From positions 1-64,000 of IMG/VR virus record IMGVR_UViG_3300042484_002041: DNA of 64,000 bases. One strand, written 5' to 3'. Positions 49,066 through 55,990 of the stretch are shown in pieces. The stretch's first letter is position 1. Every line of letters begins with the position of its first letter. The DNA comes from a virus. A program made the translations under genes and the position numbers. The notes under the pieces were generated by a model that was not told the origin of the DNA, searched no databases, and worked only from the letters and a program-made list of their open reading frames with translations.

Positions 49066-50022
49066 ATGACAAAAGCGTTGATTACATTTGGATGCAGTTG
49101 GACATTTGGCGTAGGGGTTGGATACGAAGACCCTATGTCATTAACTGACTATAAAACTATAAATCAGTCCGTTGATGTGAATAACAATCTTAGTTTTCGT
49201 GGTATTCTTAGTCAACGGCATGGATTCAAAAATATAAATTTCTCCGAGGCGGGATCTAGCAATCGACGCCAATTTAGATTGGCAACTGAATTTTTCAATG
49301 GTAAAAAGTTTCAAGATCTACAAAACTGCGGGACTAAAATTGTTGTGCTATGGGGGATGACTTCAACCGCTCGAAATGAAGTATTTCTGAGTGAAGAGAA
49401 TAAACTCTATAATTTTATGTACAGTTCGGTAGAAAATATCGGGAGACAGCATCAAGCTGTTGACAATCAAGTTAGACAGTTTTTTGCCAAGCATATGTAT
49501 AGTCATGAACACGAAATGTTTACACTAGCGCACGAGATGGCACATTGGAATACGTTTTTTAAGTCACTTGGTATTGAGAATTATTGGTATGATACATTTA
49601 ATCATCATGACTACACTATCAATAGCCCGGCCTTGCTAGAGTTCAAAAAAAACTATACTGATTGCGCTGGACCAGACTGGCCCAGTTGGCAGAACTTTGT
49701 TGATAAAAAATTTGATGGTATTGATAGTAGCGTAATCGATGAAATTTTAAATACAAACTTTGAATTTGTAAATAATTTGTCAATCACAAATTTTGTAATT
49801 GATCATCCCACTGACCGAGATCTTATGAGTCAACTGGTGATGCGCAACGGTAGCGATCAGTTTGATCGTAATTATCATCTTAGTCATTGGGAAGTTGATG
49901 GCGATCGAGTAAAATATTTGATTGATCTGAAACTTCTTAATCCTTACAGCTTTCATCCTACCAAACTTGGACACGAACAAATAGCAAACATGTTTGACCA
50001 CTTATTTGAAAAAACTAGCTGA
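49066..50022 (+). CDS. SGNH-hydrolase-like protein (copy 2)
   Basis: The 318-residue protein has block I as ITFGCSWTFGVGVGYED (serine in GCS, residues ~7-23) and block V as SFHPTKLGHEQIANM (His near residue 301). An AGSSNRRQ segment near 63 fits the oxyanion Gly/Asn region. SGNH proteins are esterases or acyltransferases often acting on polysaccharides. The gene is AT-rich and stands alone between a terminator and the tRNA region. Confidence 0.65.
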   Translation: MTKALITFGCSWTFGVGVGYEDPMSLTDYKTINQSVDVNNNLSFRGILSQRHGFKNINFSEAGSSNRRQFRLATEFFNGKKFQDLQNCGTKIVVLWGMTSTARNEVFLSEENKLYNFMYSSVENIGRQHQAVDNQVRQFFAKHMYSHEHEMFTLAHEMAHWNTFFKSLGIENYWYDTFNHHDYTINSPALLEFKKNYTDCAGPDWPSWQNFVDKKFDGIDSSVIDEILNTNFEFVNNLSITNFVIDHPTDRDLMSQLVMRNGSDQFDRNYHLSHWEVDGDRVKYLIDLKLLNPYSFHPTKLGHEQIANMFDHLFEKTS

Positions 50023-50040
50023 CTTTTGATAAAACTCAGG

Positions 50041-50069
50041 TTGACAAGGAATAAATAAAAGCATATAAT
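50041..50069 (+). promoter_or_regulatory. Consensus sigma70 promoter
   Basis: Perfect TTGACA and TATAAT with a 17-base spacer. The ATG of a 41-codon frame is 10 bases downstream without a ribosome site. Confidence 0.85.
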
Positions 50070-50079
50070 TGACACTGTT

Positions 50080-50205
50080 ATGAAAAACTTCACACTATCA
50101 CTCTTATCCAAGCACGAACAGATGTGCCCCCGCGCCACCACATGGCTAGGTCCGGTATCATATATTCGCGCATTCGAGAATAGTGATACCAGGGGGTCTG
50201 AGTAG
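50080..50205 (+). CDS. Possible leaderless mini-gene (41 aa) or non-coding transcript
   Basis: The frame begins MKNFTLSLLSKHEQMCPRA and ends at TAG 50203-50205. Against coding, the 3' part forms a strong hairpin (GGTATCA ... TGATACC, with inner TATTC/GAATA, about 50155-50192). The transcript ends at a terminator 60 bases later. It may be a small structured RNA instead of a gene. Confidence 0.3.
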   Translation: MKNFTLSLLSKHEQMCPRATTWLGPVSYIRAFENSDTRGSE

Positions 50206-50232
50206 ACTGAGTCGTAAGATTCAAATACACAG

Positions 50233-50265
50233 ACCCTGGCTCGAAAGACCCAGGGTTTGTCTTTT
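50233..50265 (+). terminator. Rho-independent terminator
   Basis: ACCCTGG and CCAGGGT pair with a 10-base loop, followed by TTGTCTTTT. It ends the short transcript started at about 50076. Confidence 0.75.
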
Positions 50266-50288
50266 AGTGAAACAGGAATACAGGAGAG

Positions 50289-50317
50289 TTGACAACAAAT
50301 TGAAAACACTGTATAAT
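50289..50317 (+). promoter_or_regulatory. Consensus sigma70 promoter for a structured RNA
   Basis: Perfect TTGACA and TATAAT with a 17-base spacer. No gene follows; the transcript would begin at about 50324 and run through a structured region into tRNA-Glu. Confidence 0.88.
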
Positions 50318-50645
50318 AAGGCGCTAGGGAATTAAAAATCCTAGCAAAGTGTGATAAGAGGGAACGAGGCCCTCGCTCTGCACTTTAAACAATGGAGCAA
50401 ACGGGCGTGTTAGGGGCATAAAATCTGTGGCGGGAACGCAGAGAGTCAGATCCTAATAGTAAAGTACATTGGTTGTCAGTGTGCTTTACTATACACATTT
50501 TTTGTAAAAAAGAGTGTGTACAGAGAAGCGCGCCATGATCTAATCTGAAGTCCAAACATCTGATGCGGACGGAACCTGTGTGTTGATTATGCTGCACACC
50601 TCGCAGCACGGAGCCAGGATAGCGTGTTTCTCTGTACCTACTTAA
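50318..50645 (+). ncRNA. Candidate large structured non-coding RNA upstream of tRNA-Glu
   Basis: These ~328 bases follow a consensus promoter and hold no convincing ORF. Helices readable by eye: GCTAGG/CCTAGC near the start; AAAGTG (50346-50351) with CACTTT (50481 region is separate; partner at 50381-50386); GAGGG/CCCTC inside it; TTAGG/CCTAA around ATCTG/CAGAT; TAGTAAAG (50457-50464) with CTTTACTA (50484-50491); TACACA with TGTGTA; and a 15-bp helix between 50519-50533 and 50622-50636, enclosing TGCTGC/GCAGCA and GTCC/GGAC. It is not RNase P RNA or tmRNA by their conserved cores. Its place beside tRNAs recalls the large ornate phage RNAs GOLLD and ROOL, but identity is unproven. Confidence 0.6.
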
Positions 50646-50650
50646 TTAAA

Positions 50651-50726
50651 GTCTGGTTCGTCTATCGGTTTAGGACGCTGCCCTTTCAAGGCGGAAAGAC
50701 GGGTTCGATTCCCGTACCGGGCACCA
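50651..50726 (+). tRNA. tRNA-Glu (TTC)
   Basis: Acceptor GTCTGGT with ACCGGGC (two G-T pairs), A and CCA; anticodon loop CTTTCAA; T-loop TTCGATT. Confidence 0.92.
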
Positions 50727-50732
50727 AATAAT

Positions 50733-50808
50733 CTCTCCCTAGTTCATGTTGGCAGAACACTGGTCTCCAAAACCAGAGAGCGCGGATCGTCACCGTGGGG
50801 GGAGGCCA
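50733..50808 (+). tRNA. tRNA-Trp (CCA), T-loop ATCGTCA
   Basis: Acceptor CTCTCCC with GGGGGAG, G and CCA; anticodon loop CTCCAAA. The T-arm is CGCGG/CCGTG around ATCGTCA, in which the usual T54/A58 are A54/T58. Confidence 0.88.
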
Positions 50809-50825
50809 AACTTTAAGGAACTGAT

Positions 50826-51605
50826 ATGAAAATCGGTATGTTCGGCGATAGTTATATTGCATACCTAAAAAATACTTGGATAGAGCATCTTAACTCTAAA
50901 TCTCAAGACTACAAGATTCAAACTTACGGCAAAGGCGGATCAAACTTATTCTATGCTATAGATCAGTTCAATCAAGCAGTTGATGTAAGAAAGAAAAAAT
51001 ACGATGTTGTTGTTTTTACATTCACATGGCACCAACGATGGTACAGTGCATGGCGGTATAGAAATGAACAATATTGTGCTTTTAGCGAATCAAGAAAATT
51101 TAGTACATATCAGTCTGTTGTCGAGGCGCACGATCCTTCTATTTACAACGACGATACGGATGCCGAATTTATAGCAACTATCCCGAAATTCTACGAATAC
51201 ATGTACGATGATCGGTGGACTAGATTTAATTACGAATTAGAAGTTAAGTATATTTTAGAACTACCGGATCGTTATCCGGATACCAAGTTTATTTTCTTGC
51301 CAAATACAGAATATTCACAAGACCTAGCAAAGAAACATTTCAACAAGGGTGTATTAGTTGATTTTGCATTTGAAACTGTTAGTATCTCGGAACCCGGGGC
51401 GCCAGCCAAGCTCAAGCCCGGGGAGAGAATTAATGTCGAGCGTGACAACCGACTCGGGCATTTAAATCAAAGCAATCATCGTGCAGTCGGTGAACTAATG
51501 TATGACATAATTTCTAACTACCAGGCAGTGGAAAATAAGATTTATCAAGTTGATTTTGATAAATTTGATATGATATTCCCTACCAAGTCTGTTAGCACAA
51601 CATAA
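50826..51605 (+). CDS. SGNH-hydrolase-like protein (copy 3)
   Basis: In this 259-residue protein, block I is IGMFGDSYIAYLKN (Ser at residue ~8), KGGSN near 38 gives the Gly/Asn region and block V is GHLNQSNHRAVGELM near residue 210. Among the five copies this one has the most typical GDS start. It is inserted between tRNA-Trp and a tRNA-Met and is AT-rich relative to the tRNAs. Confidence 0.7.
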   Translation: MKIGMFGDSYIAYLKNTWIEHLNSKSQDYKIQTYGKGGSNLFYAIDQFNQAVDVRKKKYDVVVFTFTWHQRWYSAWRYRNEQYCAFSESRKFSTYQSVVEAHDPSIYNDDTDAEFIATIPKFYEYMYDDRWTRFNYELEVKYILELPDRYPDTKFIFLPNTEYSQDLAKKHFNKGVLVDFAFETVSISEPGAPAKLKPGERINVERDNRLGHLNQSNHRAVGELMYDIISNYQAVENKIYQVDFDKFDMIFPTKSVSTT

Positions 51606-51611
51606 GTAAAT

Positions 51612-51686
51612 CGCGGGATAGGAAAGCAGTAATCCGCTTGGCTCATAACCAAGAGATCGGCAGTGCGAGTCTGCCTCCCGCAACCA
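51612..51686 (+). tRNA. tRNA-Met (CAT), initiator-like acceptor
   Basis: Acceptor CGCGGGA with TCCCGCA leaves a C1-A72 mismatch, the hallmark of bacterial initiator tRNA. However, the anticodon stem is CTTGG/CCAAG rather than three G-C pairs. Anticodon loop CTCATAA, encoded CCA. It may be an initiator variant. Confidence 0.85.
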
Positions 51687-51691
51687 AGTTT

Positions 51692-52330
51692 ATGAAACCA
51701 TATTTAATAGTGTACCAAGGCGGAACCTGCGGCAATTTAATGGCAGGCTTAATTCATACGCTACAAACAAATACCGCAGTCGAAGTACGGCAAGATGGAT
51801 CACTACACGAACAGAGGCATGGACCGGTGCACGTATACTATCCGTGGAAAATTCTAATAGAAAATGATCTAAATAAAAATTATAACACTGCACTAACAAA
51901 TATTTTTATTACGCACGATAGAAATATTAGAGACTTTGCATCTAGTAACGATTTAACAGTTATTAAAATCGTATACACAGACGACTCGAAGAAGTTAATT
52001 CGTCAGTTAGTATCAGAAAAAGCACAATTAACTAACCTAAAACAATGGTATCTATCACTTCCGGCCTTGCCGTTCAAGGACGTTGATTTAGATAACATCA
52101 ATGATGATACTAGAGTAGTCAAGTACCTTTATCGATGCTTAGATGATCGTATAGATAACTTTATGGACGCAGTAACATATTATCATCATACTGTTAATTT
52201 TGAAGATATTTGGACAGACAATGAAAATTTACTCAACCAATTGAGTAACATAACTGGATTAAAAAGTAACGAAAAAACAGTGCAATTAATTCAAAATTAT
52301 GTTACTATCAATAATAGATTGTATAAATGA
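51692..52330 (+). CDS. Predicted P-loop, sulfotransferase-like protein (copy 2)
   Basis: The ATG at 51692 is six bases after the tRNA; the earlier in-frame start at 51638 lies inside the tRNA and is unlikely. The 212-residue product starts KPYLIVYQGGTCGNLMAGLI, a strand followed by a Gly-rich loop as in sulfotransferases. A late YYHHTVNFEDIW fits the pattern before the C-terminal helix. It resembles proteins at 34785 and 55121 in layout. AT-rich cargo gene. Confidence 0.5.
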   Translation: MKPYLIVYQGGTCGNLMAGLIHTLQTNTAVEVRQDGSLHEQRHGPVHVYYPWKILIENDLNKNYNTALTNIFITHDRNIRDFASSNDLTVIKIVYTDDSKKLIRQLVSEKAQLTNLKQWYLSLPALPFKDVDLDNINDDTRVVKYLYRCLDDRIDNFMDAVTYYHHTVNFEDIWTDNENLLNQLSNITGLKSNEKTVQLIQNYVTINNRLYK

Positions 52331-52367
52331 GTAGCATATCAGCTACCAGATTTTTAAGTAGCACAAT

Positions 52368-52443
52368 TCCGGTCAAGCAAACACGGTGTAGGCAGAGGAC
52401 TGTTAATCCTTGAAGCCTGGTTCGATTCCAGGGACCGGAGCCA
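52368..52443 (+). tRNA. tRNA-Asn (GTT)
   Basis: Acceptor TCCGGTC with GACCGGA, G and CCA; anticodon loop CTGTTAA; T-loop TTCGATT. Confidence 0.93.
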
Positions 52444-52451
52444 CACATACT

Positions 52452-52528
52452 GCACAGATACCAAAGAGGCCTAATGGCATGGATTGCAAATCCGTTGTTC
52501 GTGAGTTCGAATCTCACTCTGTGCTCCA
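52452..52528 (+). tRNA. tRNA-Cys (GCA)
   Basis: Acceptor GCACAGA with TCTGTGC, T and CCA; anticodon loop TTGCAAA; T-loop TTCGAAT. Confidence 0.92.
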
Positions 52529-52541
52529 AACTCGACACAAC

Positions 52542-52635
52542 GGAAGCGTGGCAGAGCCCGGTTTAATGCACCTGACTTGAAATCAGACGAATGTAGCGAT
52601 ATGTTCCGTGAGTTCGAATCTCACCGCTTCTACCA
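52542..52635 (+). tRNA. tRNA-Ser (TGA)
   Basis: Acceptor GGAAGCG with CGCTTCT, A and CCA; anticodon loop CTTGAAA; long variable arm; T-loop TTCGAAT. The discriminator is A instead of the usual G. Confidence 0.9.
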
Positions 52636-52643
52636 GTTACTGG

Positions 52644-52672
52644 TTGACAATTAAATCCAAGTACGCTATACT
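52644..52672 (+). promoter_or_regulatory. tRNA-operon promoter
   Basis: TTGACA and TATACT with a 17-base spacer. The spacer begins ATTAA as in the other promoters of this family. It is followed by a hairpin and boxA. Confidence 0.88.
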
Positions 52673-52679
52673 AGAGTCA

Positions 52680-52713
52680 TGTTGTCGGTAACTCAGCAAC
52701 AGCTCTTTAAAAA
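52680..52713 (+). promoter_or_regulatory. Hairpin plus boxA antitermination-like site
   Basis: TGTTG (52680-52684) pairs with CAACA (52697-52701), directly followed by GCTCTTTAAAAA (52702-52713). The latter matches the rrn boxA consensus TGCTCTTTAACA closely. The arrangement parallels boxB-boxA of ribosomal RNA operons. Confidence 0.65.
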
Positions 52714-52742
52714 CACAAGCAAGCGTTTGTAAAGATACAATC

Positions 52743-52827
52743 GCCCGGGTGATGAAATGGTATACATAGAAGACTTAAAATCTTCCGCCGTAATGGCATG
52801 CGGGTTCGAGTCCCGCCCCGGGCACCA
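52743..52827 (+). tRNA. tRNA-Leu (TAA)
   Basis: Acceptor GCCCGGG with CCCGGGC, A and CCA; anticodon loop CTTAAAA; variable arm; T-loop TTCGAGT. First tRNA after the boxA site. Confidence 0.92.
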
Positions 52828-52836
52828 AACATATAC

Positions 52837-52912
52837 AGGGGTTTCGCCAAGTTGGTAAGGCATCGGATTTTGATTCCGACATGCGGTGGTTCGAATCCAT
52901 CAACCCCTACCA
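52837..52912 (+). tRNA. tRNA-Gln (TTG)
   Basis: Acceptor AGGGGTT with AACCCCT, A and CCA; anticodon loop TTTTGAT; T-loop TTCGAAT. Confidence 0.9.
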
Positions 52913-52919
52913 AAATTTA

Positions 52920-52994
52920 GGTCTCAAAGTGTTCATGGACGCATACATGCCTGTCACGCATGAGGAAGGGGATCGTTACCCCTTGGGACCGCCA
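52920..52994 (+). tRNA. tRNA-Asp (GTC), T-loop ATCGTTA
   Basis: Acceptor GGTCTCA with TGGGACC, G and CCA; anticodon stem CATGC/GCATG around CTGTCAC. T-arm AGGGG/CCCCT around ATCGTTA, with A54 and T58 swapped from the usual T54 and A58. Confidence 0.88.
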
Positions 52995-53034
52995 ATTTTT
53001 CATTGGTGCTGTTAGTGATATAGATACCTTAGGT

Positions 53035-53109
53035 GTGACTGTAGTGTAGTGGTCTGCACATTGCTCTGTGAAAGCGATAGTATGGGATCGTTCCCCATCA
53101 GTCACCCCT
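53035..53109 (+). tRNA. tRNA-His (GTG), T-loop ATCGTTC, no full CCA
   Basis: Acceptor GTGACTG pairs with CAGTCAC; anticodon stem TTGCT/AGCGA around CTGTGAA; T-arm ATGGG/CCCAT around ATCGTTC. The 3' end reads CCCT, so CCA is not fully encoded and would be added by the host. No G is present at position -1. Confidence 0.8.
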
Positions 53110-53160
53110 AAGTTATTTGCGATATGGGATTTTCCCCACTTCACCCCAACATTGTTTTAT

Positions 53161-53234
53161 ACCCGGTTAGCTCAAAGGTAGAGCAATGGCTTGATAAGCC
53201 ATAGACAGAGGATCGTTACCTTTACTGGGTACCA
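53161..53234 (+). tRNA. tRNA-Ile (GAT), T-loop ATCGTTA
   Basis: Acceptor ACCCGGT with ACTGGGT, A and CCA; anticodon stem ATGGC/GCCAT around TTGATAA; T-arm AGAGG/CCTTT around ATCGTTA. Confidence 0.9.
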
Positions 53235-53242
53235 ATATACAT

Positions 53243-53318
53243 GCTGCTTTAGCTGATGTGGTCATAGCGGAGGTTTGAAGAACCTTGGAACGTGGTTCGA
53301 TTCCACGAGGCAGCACCA
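53243..53318 (+). tRNA. tRNA-Phe (GAA)
   Basis: Acceptor GCTGCTT with AGGCAGC, A and CCA; anticodon loop TTGAAGA; T-loop TTCGATT. Confidence 0.92.
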
Positions 53319-53320
53319 GA

Positions 53321-54049
53321 TTATGGAGTTAGGTCTATCAAAGTTAACACCGAGCTGGCTAAATCTAAATTAGATTTAACTCCATGATGAGATAGGTCTC
53401 GAGCACGATCTAATCCTTTTAATGTGTTTAATTTTACTGGAACAAATTTGCACTCATTCAGTTTACTTACTTGTGCAAGTGCAAGCGTGTTCTTTTCAGA
53501 ATTTAACTGACTGTTAGTATCGACTGATAACCATGTTTTGTAAAACCCTGAATAATAACCAGGAGGAGACACAGGGGTTAAAAATTCTACATACTGTTCC
53601 CCGACTAGTTCAACCCTATGCATGTCAGGCAGTAACAATACTACTATCTTTGGTAAGATTTTAGGAATCCAATACGAGCCTAATCTGTATGCAGTATCGG
53701 TACTGCCGCCGCCCTGCCCAAGATTGTAACATTTTAAATTTAGATTGTCGGCAACAATTGTCGGCCAAGTGTGTTCGATAGGTAGGCCAACCCCAACAGT
53801 GTGACTGCAACCCAGAAATAAAATGCTAGGGTCGTTTGTAAACTCTTCGCACCTGAATGCAAAACTATTAAATTTGTAAGTTATTTCTTGGTTGATCCAT
53901 CCGTTGAGTTCCATCTCCGGACGTCTCAACTTTAAGTTTTCAAGATATCGATCTTCTGTATCCTGCGGTAGCCATTTTACAGTTCTGTTGGCTAATGACC
54001 CAGCGTTATTAAAGTTGTTGATGTAGCATGAATCGTAATTTATTTTCAT
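53321..54049 (-). CDS. SGNH-hydrolase-like protein (copy 4), minus strand
   Basis: The 242-residue protein is read against the surrounding tRNAs. FLGCSHTVGVGLPIEHTWP near residue 77 gives the catalytic serine of block I, NLGQGGGSTDTAYRL near 108 the Gly/Asn region, and ARDLSHHGVKSN near the C-terminus the DxxH of block V, so the triad looks complete. Being on the opposite strand inside a tRNA operon, it must have its own promoter and probably was inserted late. Confidence 0.7.
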   Translation of the reverse strand: MKINYDSCYINNFNNAGSLANRTVKWLPQDTEDRYLENLKLRRPEMELNGWINQEITYKFNSFAFRCEEFTNDPSILFLGCSHTVGVGLPIEHTWPTIVADNLNLKCYNLGQGGGSTDTAYRLGSYWIPKILPKIVVLLLPDMHRVELVGEQYVEFLTPVSPPGYYSGFYKTWLSVDTNSQLNSEKNTLALAQVSKLNECKFVPVKLNTLKGLDRARDLSHHGVKSNLDLASSVLTLIDLTP

Positions 54050-54073
54050 TGAAATATTTATTAGTGTAAGAAT

Positions 54074-54157
54074 GCGGACGTGATGTAATTGGTAGCCATG
54101 CGAGTCTTAGAAGCTCGTGCCTTGTGCGTGAGAGTTCGAGTCTCTCCGTCCGCACCA
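54074..54157 (+). tRNA. tRNA-Leu (TAG)
   Basis: Acceptor GCGGACG with CGTCCGC, A and CCA; anticodon loop CTTAGAA; variable arm; T-loop TTCGAGT. Confidence 0.92.
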
Positions 54158-54179
54158 TGAGATATATAGTAGTATAAAG

Positions 54180-54254
54180 GCCTGGTTAGCTCAGGGGTAG
54201 AGCGTCTCCTTTACACGGAGAGGGTCCGCGGTTCGAAACCGTGACCAGGTACCA
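54180..54254 (+). tRNA. tRNA-Val (TAC)
   Basis: Acceptor GCCTGGT with ACCAGGT (G-T first pair), A and CCA; anticodon stem TCTCC/GGAGA around TTTACAC; T-loop TTCGAAA. Confidence 0.93.
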
Positions 54255-54260
54255 AAGTTT

Positions 54261-54337
54261 GGTCGGGTATCTTAAGAGGAAGTAGAGCCTCCCTCATAAG
54301 GAGGAATGTGGAGCTTCGAGTGCTCTCCTGACCACCA
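54261..54337 (+). tRNA. tRNA-Met (CAT) or Ile with modified C34
   Basis: Acceptor GGTCGGG with CCTGACC, A and CCA; anticodon stem CCTCC/GGAGG around CTCATAA; T-loop TTCGAGT. This is the third CAT tRNA of the window, so one of the three is probably the AUA-reading Ile tRNA. Confidence 0.88.
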
Positions 54338-54351
54338 AGATAGTTTTATAT

Positions 54352-54425
54352 GGGCGTGTAGTATAATGGGATTACGACGGCTTTGCAAGCCGTTTATGGG
54401 AGTTCGATCCTCCCCATGTCCACCA
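54352..54425 (+). tRNA. tRNA-Ala (TGC)
   Basis: Acceptor GGGCGTG with CATGTCC keeps the Ala identity pair G3-T70; A and CCA; anticodon loop TTTGCAA; T-loop TTCGATC. Confidence 0.93.
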
Positions 54426-54438
54426 TAGTTTTACAAAA

Positions 54439-54528
54439 GGAGAGCGGGCCGGACGGTAAGGCAACTGACTGCTAATCAGTAGAGTGTAGTAATATGCTCA
54501 CAGGGTTCGATTCCCTGGCTCTCCGCCA
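54439..54528 (+). tRNA. tRNA-Ser (GCT)
   Basis: Acceptor GGAGAGC with GCTCTCC, G and CCA; anticodon loop CTGCTAA; long variable arm; T-loop TTCGATT. Confidence 0.93.
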
Positions 54529-54536
54529 AGTTTTTT

Positions 54537-54611
54537 CGGTCTTTAGTTCAATGGATAGAATACGTGGCTTCGAACCATGTGATGGGAGTTCGATCCTCTC
54601 AGGACCGGCCA
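54537..54611 (+). tRNA. tRNA-Arg (TCG)
   Basis: Acceptor CGGTCTT with AGGACCG, G and CCA; anticodon loop CTTCGAA; T-loop TTCGATC. Confidence 0.92.
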
Positions 54612-54641
54612 AGAGTTTTATACTACACAATAGGAAATAGT

Positions 54642-55112
54642 ATGTTAAAGGTAGATGTTCGAGAGGTTGAAGAATTCATGAGCCAGCAAGGCCCTAATAC
54701 TCGAGTCTACTTGGGTGCCGACAGCGAGCGATTCAAGGTCAACGGTGTTTGGTGGGCCGAATACACAGTAGCTGTGGTTATCCACATCAACGGTCGCAAT
54801 GGTTGCAAGATCTTTGGAGAAACTTCCAAGGAACGCGACTACGATCAAAAGTACAATCGTCCCAGCATGCGGCTCATGAACGAGGTGTACCGTGTCAGCG
54901 AAATGTTCCAGCGGCTGCAAGAGATACTGAAAGATCGAGAGGTCGAGGTGCACTTGGATATTAATCCTAGCGAAATGCACGGATCCAGCTGTGTGGTGCA
55001 GCAAGCAATTGGGTACATACGCGGCACTTGCAACGTGATCCCCATGGTCAAGCCAGATGCGTTTGCAGCCAGTTATGCGGCGGATAGGCTAAAGAGCTTG
55101 CTGGCTGCTTAA
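54642..55112 (+). CDS. RNase H-fold nuclease-like protein (YkuK/DUF458 type)
   Basis: The ATG at 54642 has AGGAAATAGT upstream; the longer frame from 54564 runs through tRNA-Arg and is rejected. The 156-residue protein has RVYLGADSERF near residue 21 (first strand with catalytic Asp), VHLDINPSEMHGSS near 105 and a C-terminal KPDAFAASYAADRL. This matches the layout of YkuK, a predicted RNase H-related family. It may process RNA, perhaps the surrounding tRNAs; that role is a guess from position. Confidence 0.65.
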   Translation: MLKVDVREVEEFMSQQGPNTRVYLGADSERFKVNGVWWAEYTVAVVIHINGRNGCKIFGETSKERDYDQKYNRPSMRLMNEVYRVSEMFQRLQEILKDREVEVHLDINPSEMHGSSCVVQQAIGYIRGTCNVIPMVKPDAFAASYAADRLKSLLAA

Positions 55113-55120
55113 ATAGTATC

Positions 55121-55849
55121 ATGCAACTTTGGGTATTTTTTGAGCCTGGCACCGGAGGTGATGGATTGTGTAACCTCCTGGAACAGTCAACAGACTGCAA
55201 TAGCCTAGGCGCAATAAAACAATGGCGTCCGCATCGTTATGTTGATGGTGATTTAAAATTTTGGATGCCAACTCCGGATGTAAAACATTGTTTTCGAAGT
55301 TCTGCTCCTTTTAAACAACACAAAAATCAGTTTCATAACAATTATGTTAACTTGGCTAATCAAGATCAAGGATTTGTAATTATACCATCTCACGGTATCA
55401 ACTTGCGGGCGTTAGAAACAAGCGACTGCCAGGATATATTGACTGCTAATCAAAAAAAAGTTTTGCTATTAAGTAAAGATCGAAAGGCTGCTTTACTTCG
55501 AGCAGAACGAAGTTGTTTACGCGAAATAAAGCCAGCAACGCCAGAATATCTTGACTGTCAGATAAAACAAAAAATTAATATTGATAAATTTGACTCGGTC
55601 GTCTACATTGAGGATTTACGATCGAATTTTGACATCTTTGACAACTTTTGTAACACATTAGGAATTGTTGCAGATAAAAATCACTATGACACCTACCTGC
55701 AACTAATCCGAAGAGAACTTTTTTTTGTATCACCAGGTATAGCATATCACAGTTCTAGAATTGACAAAAACGGAATTCTTCGGTATGATCAAGTTGATCC
55801 AGATATGGTAATAGGTCAAAGAAAAAAATTATTGTTTGACTTGATGTAG
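55121..55849 (+). CDS. Predicted P-loop, sulfotransferase-like protein (copy 3)
   Basis: The 242-residue protein begins QLWVFFEPGTGGDGLCNLLE, a strand then a Gly-rich loop like the other two copies (34785, 51692). YIEDLRSNFDIFDNFCNTLG near residue 167 is followed by the C-terminal helix, a layout typical of bacterial sulfotransferase-like proteins. AT-rich. The -35 box of the next promoter overlaps its last base. Confidence 0.5.
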   Translation: MQLWVFFEPGTGGDGLCNLLEQSTDCNSLGAIKQWRPHRYVDGDLKFWMPTPDVKHCFRSSAPFKQHKNQFHNNYVNLANQDQGFVIIPSHGINLRALETSDCQDILTANQKKVLLLSKDRKAALLRAERSCLREIKPATPEYLDCQIKQKINIDKFDSVVYIEDLRSNFDIFDNFCNTLGIVADKNHYDTYLQLIRRELFFVSPGIAYHSSRIDKNGILRYDQVDPDMVIGQRKKLLFDLM

Positions 55850-55878
55850 TTGACATCTAATAACAGTTGTGTTATAAT
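55850..55878 (+). promoter_or_regulatory. Consensus promoter for tRNA-Gly and omega gene
   Basis: Perfect TTGACA and TATAAT with a 17-base spacer, 13 bases before tRNA-Gly. Confidence 0.88.
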
Positions 55879-55890
55879 ACATGAATGTAT

Positions 55891-55964
55891 GCGGGATTGG
55901 CATATTGGTTGTGTCCTAGCCTTCCAAGCTAGTCAAAGGAGTTCGATTCTCCTATCCCGCTCCA
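55891..55964 (+). tRNA. tRNA-Gly (TCC)
   Basis: Acceptor GCGGGAT with ATCCCGC, T and CCA; anticodon stem CTAGC/GCTAG around CTTCCAA; T-loop TTCGATT. Confidence 0.93.
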
Positions 55965-55990
55965 TAAATATAAATTAACCGAGGTCTTTG

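Noticed and set aside
50318-50645. RNase P RNA, tmRNA or a group I intron
   Set aside because: None of the conserved cores I know for these RNAs is present, and there is no tRNA-like end or split gene around it.
51638-51691. Upstream in-frame start for the 51692 gene, and similarly 54564 for the 54642 gene
   Set aside because: Both extensions run through complete tRNA genes.
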